Below are positions 35,700 to 35,884 of a DNA stretch of 35,884 nucleotides, piece after piece. Numbering within the stretch: position 1 is the first letter of the stretch; each line of letters opens with the position of its first letter. The stretch is from Planctomycetota bacterium (GTDB lineage: Bacteria > Planctomycetota > JAPUJT01), in assembly GCA_027296055.1 (NCBI GenBank), contig JAPUJT010000091.1, forward strand, positions 1 to 35,884, given 5' to 3'. The position numbers were made by a program, and so were the translations under genes. The notes under the pieces are model-generated. The model was not told where the DNA came from. It worked only from the letters and a program-made list of their open reading frames with translations, and did not search any database.

Positions 35700-35884
35700 A
35701 TGAGTTGTGAGAGGGATTCCGGATCGAGACTGAATCGAGCGTTCACATTGGTCGAGCTTCTGGTGGTGATCGCCATCATCGGGCTCCTGGCCACGATCGT
35801 GACCGTCAACGTCTTGAAGAGCATGAAGAAGGCCCGACAGGTGAAGGCGAGGGCGGATATCAAGGGCATCTCCACCGCCTGTGA
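35700..35884 (+). CDS. gspG: Type II secretion major pseudopilin, 5' part (runs off the window)
   Basis: The first 61 codons are present. A short basic leader of 15 residues is followed by the prepilin site NRA-FTLVELLVVIAIIGLLA, with Glu at mature position 5 and a long hydrophobic helix. Position -1 of the cleavage site is Ala where most type II pseudopilins have Gly. It starts 10 bases after gspF with GGAG in between. The operon position and helix support GspG over minor pseudopilins, but the C-terminal half is outside the window. Confidence 0.85.
   Translation, partial: MSCERDSGSRLNRAFTLVELLVVIAIIGLLATIVTVNVLKSMKKARQVKARADIKGISTAC

Noticed and set aside
33584..35875. A 763-codon open frame on the minus strand over gspE, gspF and gspG
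   Set aside because: It is antisense to three clearly recognised genes. Its protein is an Asp/Arg/His-rich composition typical of the reverse frame of GC-rich coding DNA, and it has no domain.

Overview
The window is a GC-rich bacterial chromosome segment. Its gene content fits a planctomycete or a related deep-branching Gram-negative lineage: a very long Ser/Thr kinase with a TPR array, large repeat-built lipoproteins, a secretin-based type II secretion operon, and many exported proteins of unknown function. This assignment comes from gene style only; there is no rRNA or other marker to confirm it.

Layout. 1-1702 is a decayed zone: the start of an IS3-family transposase at the left edge, a SpoIIE/RsbU-type phosphatase cut at its 5' side by that element, about 0.5 kb without a gene, and a frameshifted PQQ-type beta-propeller pseudogene. 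1769-6380 holds a sulfotransferase (minus) and a kinase/TPR sensor (plus). 6595-13264 holds a 1747-residue lipoprotein with eight Ig-like and twelve NHL-like repeats, then an FN3/beta-helix lipoprotein. 13304-15032 is a minus-strand redox operon (NmrA-like, OsmC-like, double CDGSH). 15225-16178 is a two-domain exported thioredoxin-like protein read through an in-frame UGA. 16204-19813 has a small two-helix membrane protein, a PilZ protein and two tandem TIG-CAP lipoproteins. 19853-22301 is selA with a HEAT/TPR gene just upstream. 22482-29660 holds two membrane or envelope proteins, a small secreted protein, a DUF502 protein, ligA and a PgpH-like HD phosphohydrolase. 30198-35884 is gspD-gspE-gspF-gspG, cut by the window end.

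The most notable item is the thioredoxin-like gene at 15225-16178. Its second domain would carry the redox motif U-G-W-C, with UGA standing exactly where the first Cys of CxxC belongs. The downstream half of the domain continues in the same frame. A near-perfect hairpin with a GU in its tip lies 15 bases past the UGA, as expected of a bacterial SECIS. selA, needed to make Sec-tRNA, lies 3.7 kb away. UGA is an ordinary stop in neighbouring genes, so this looks like local selenocysteine recoding. The gene faces the NmrA/OsmC/CDGSH redox operon across a shared intergenic region.
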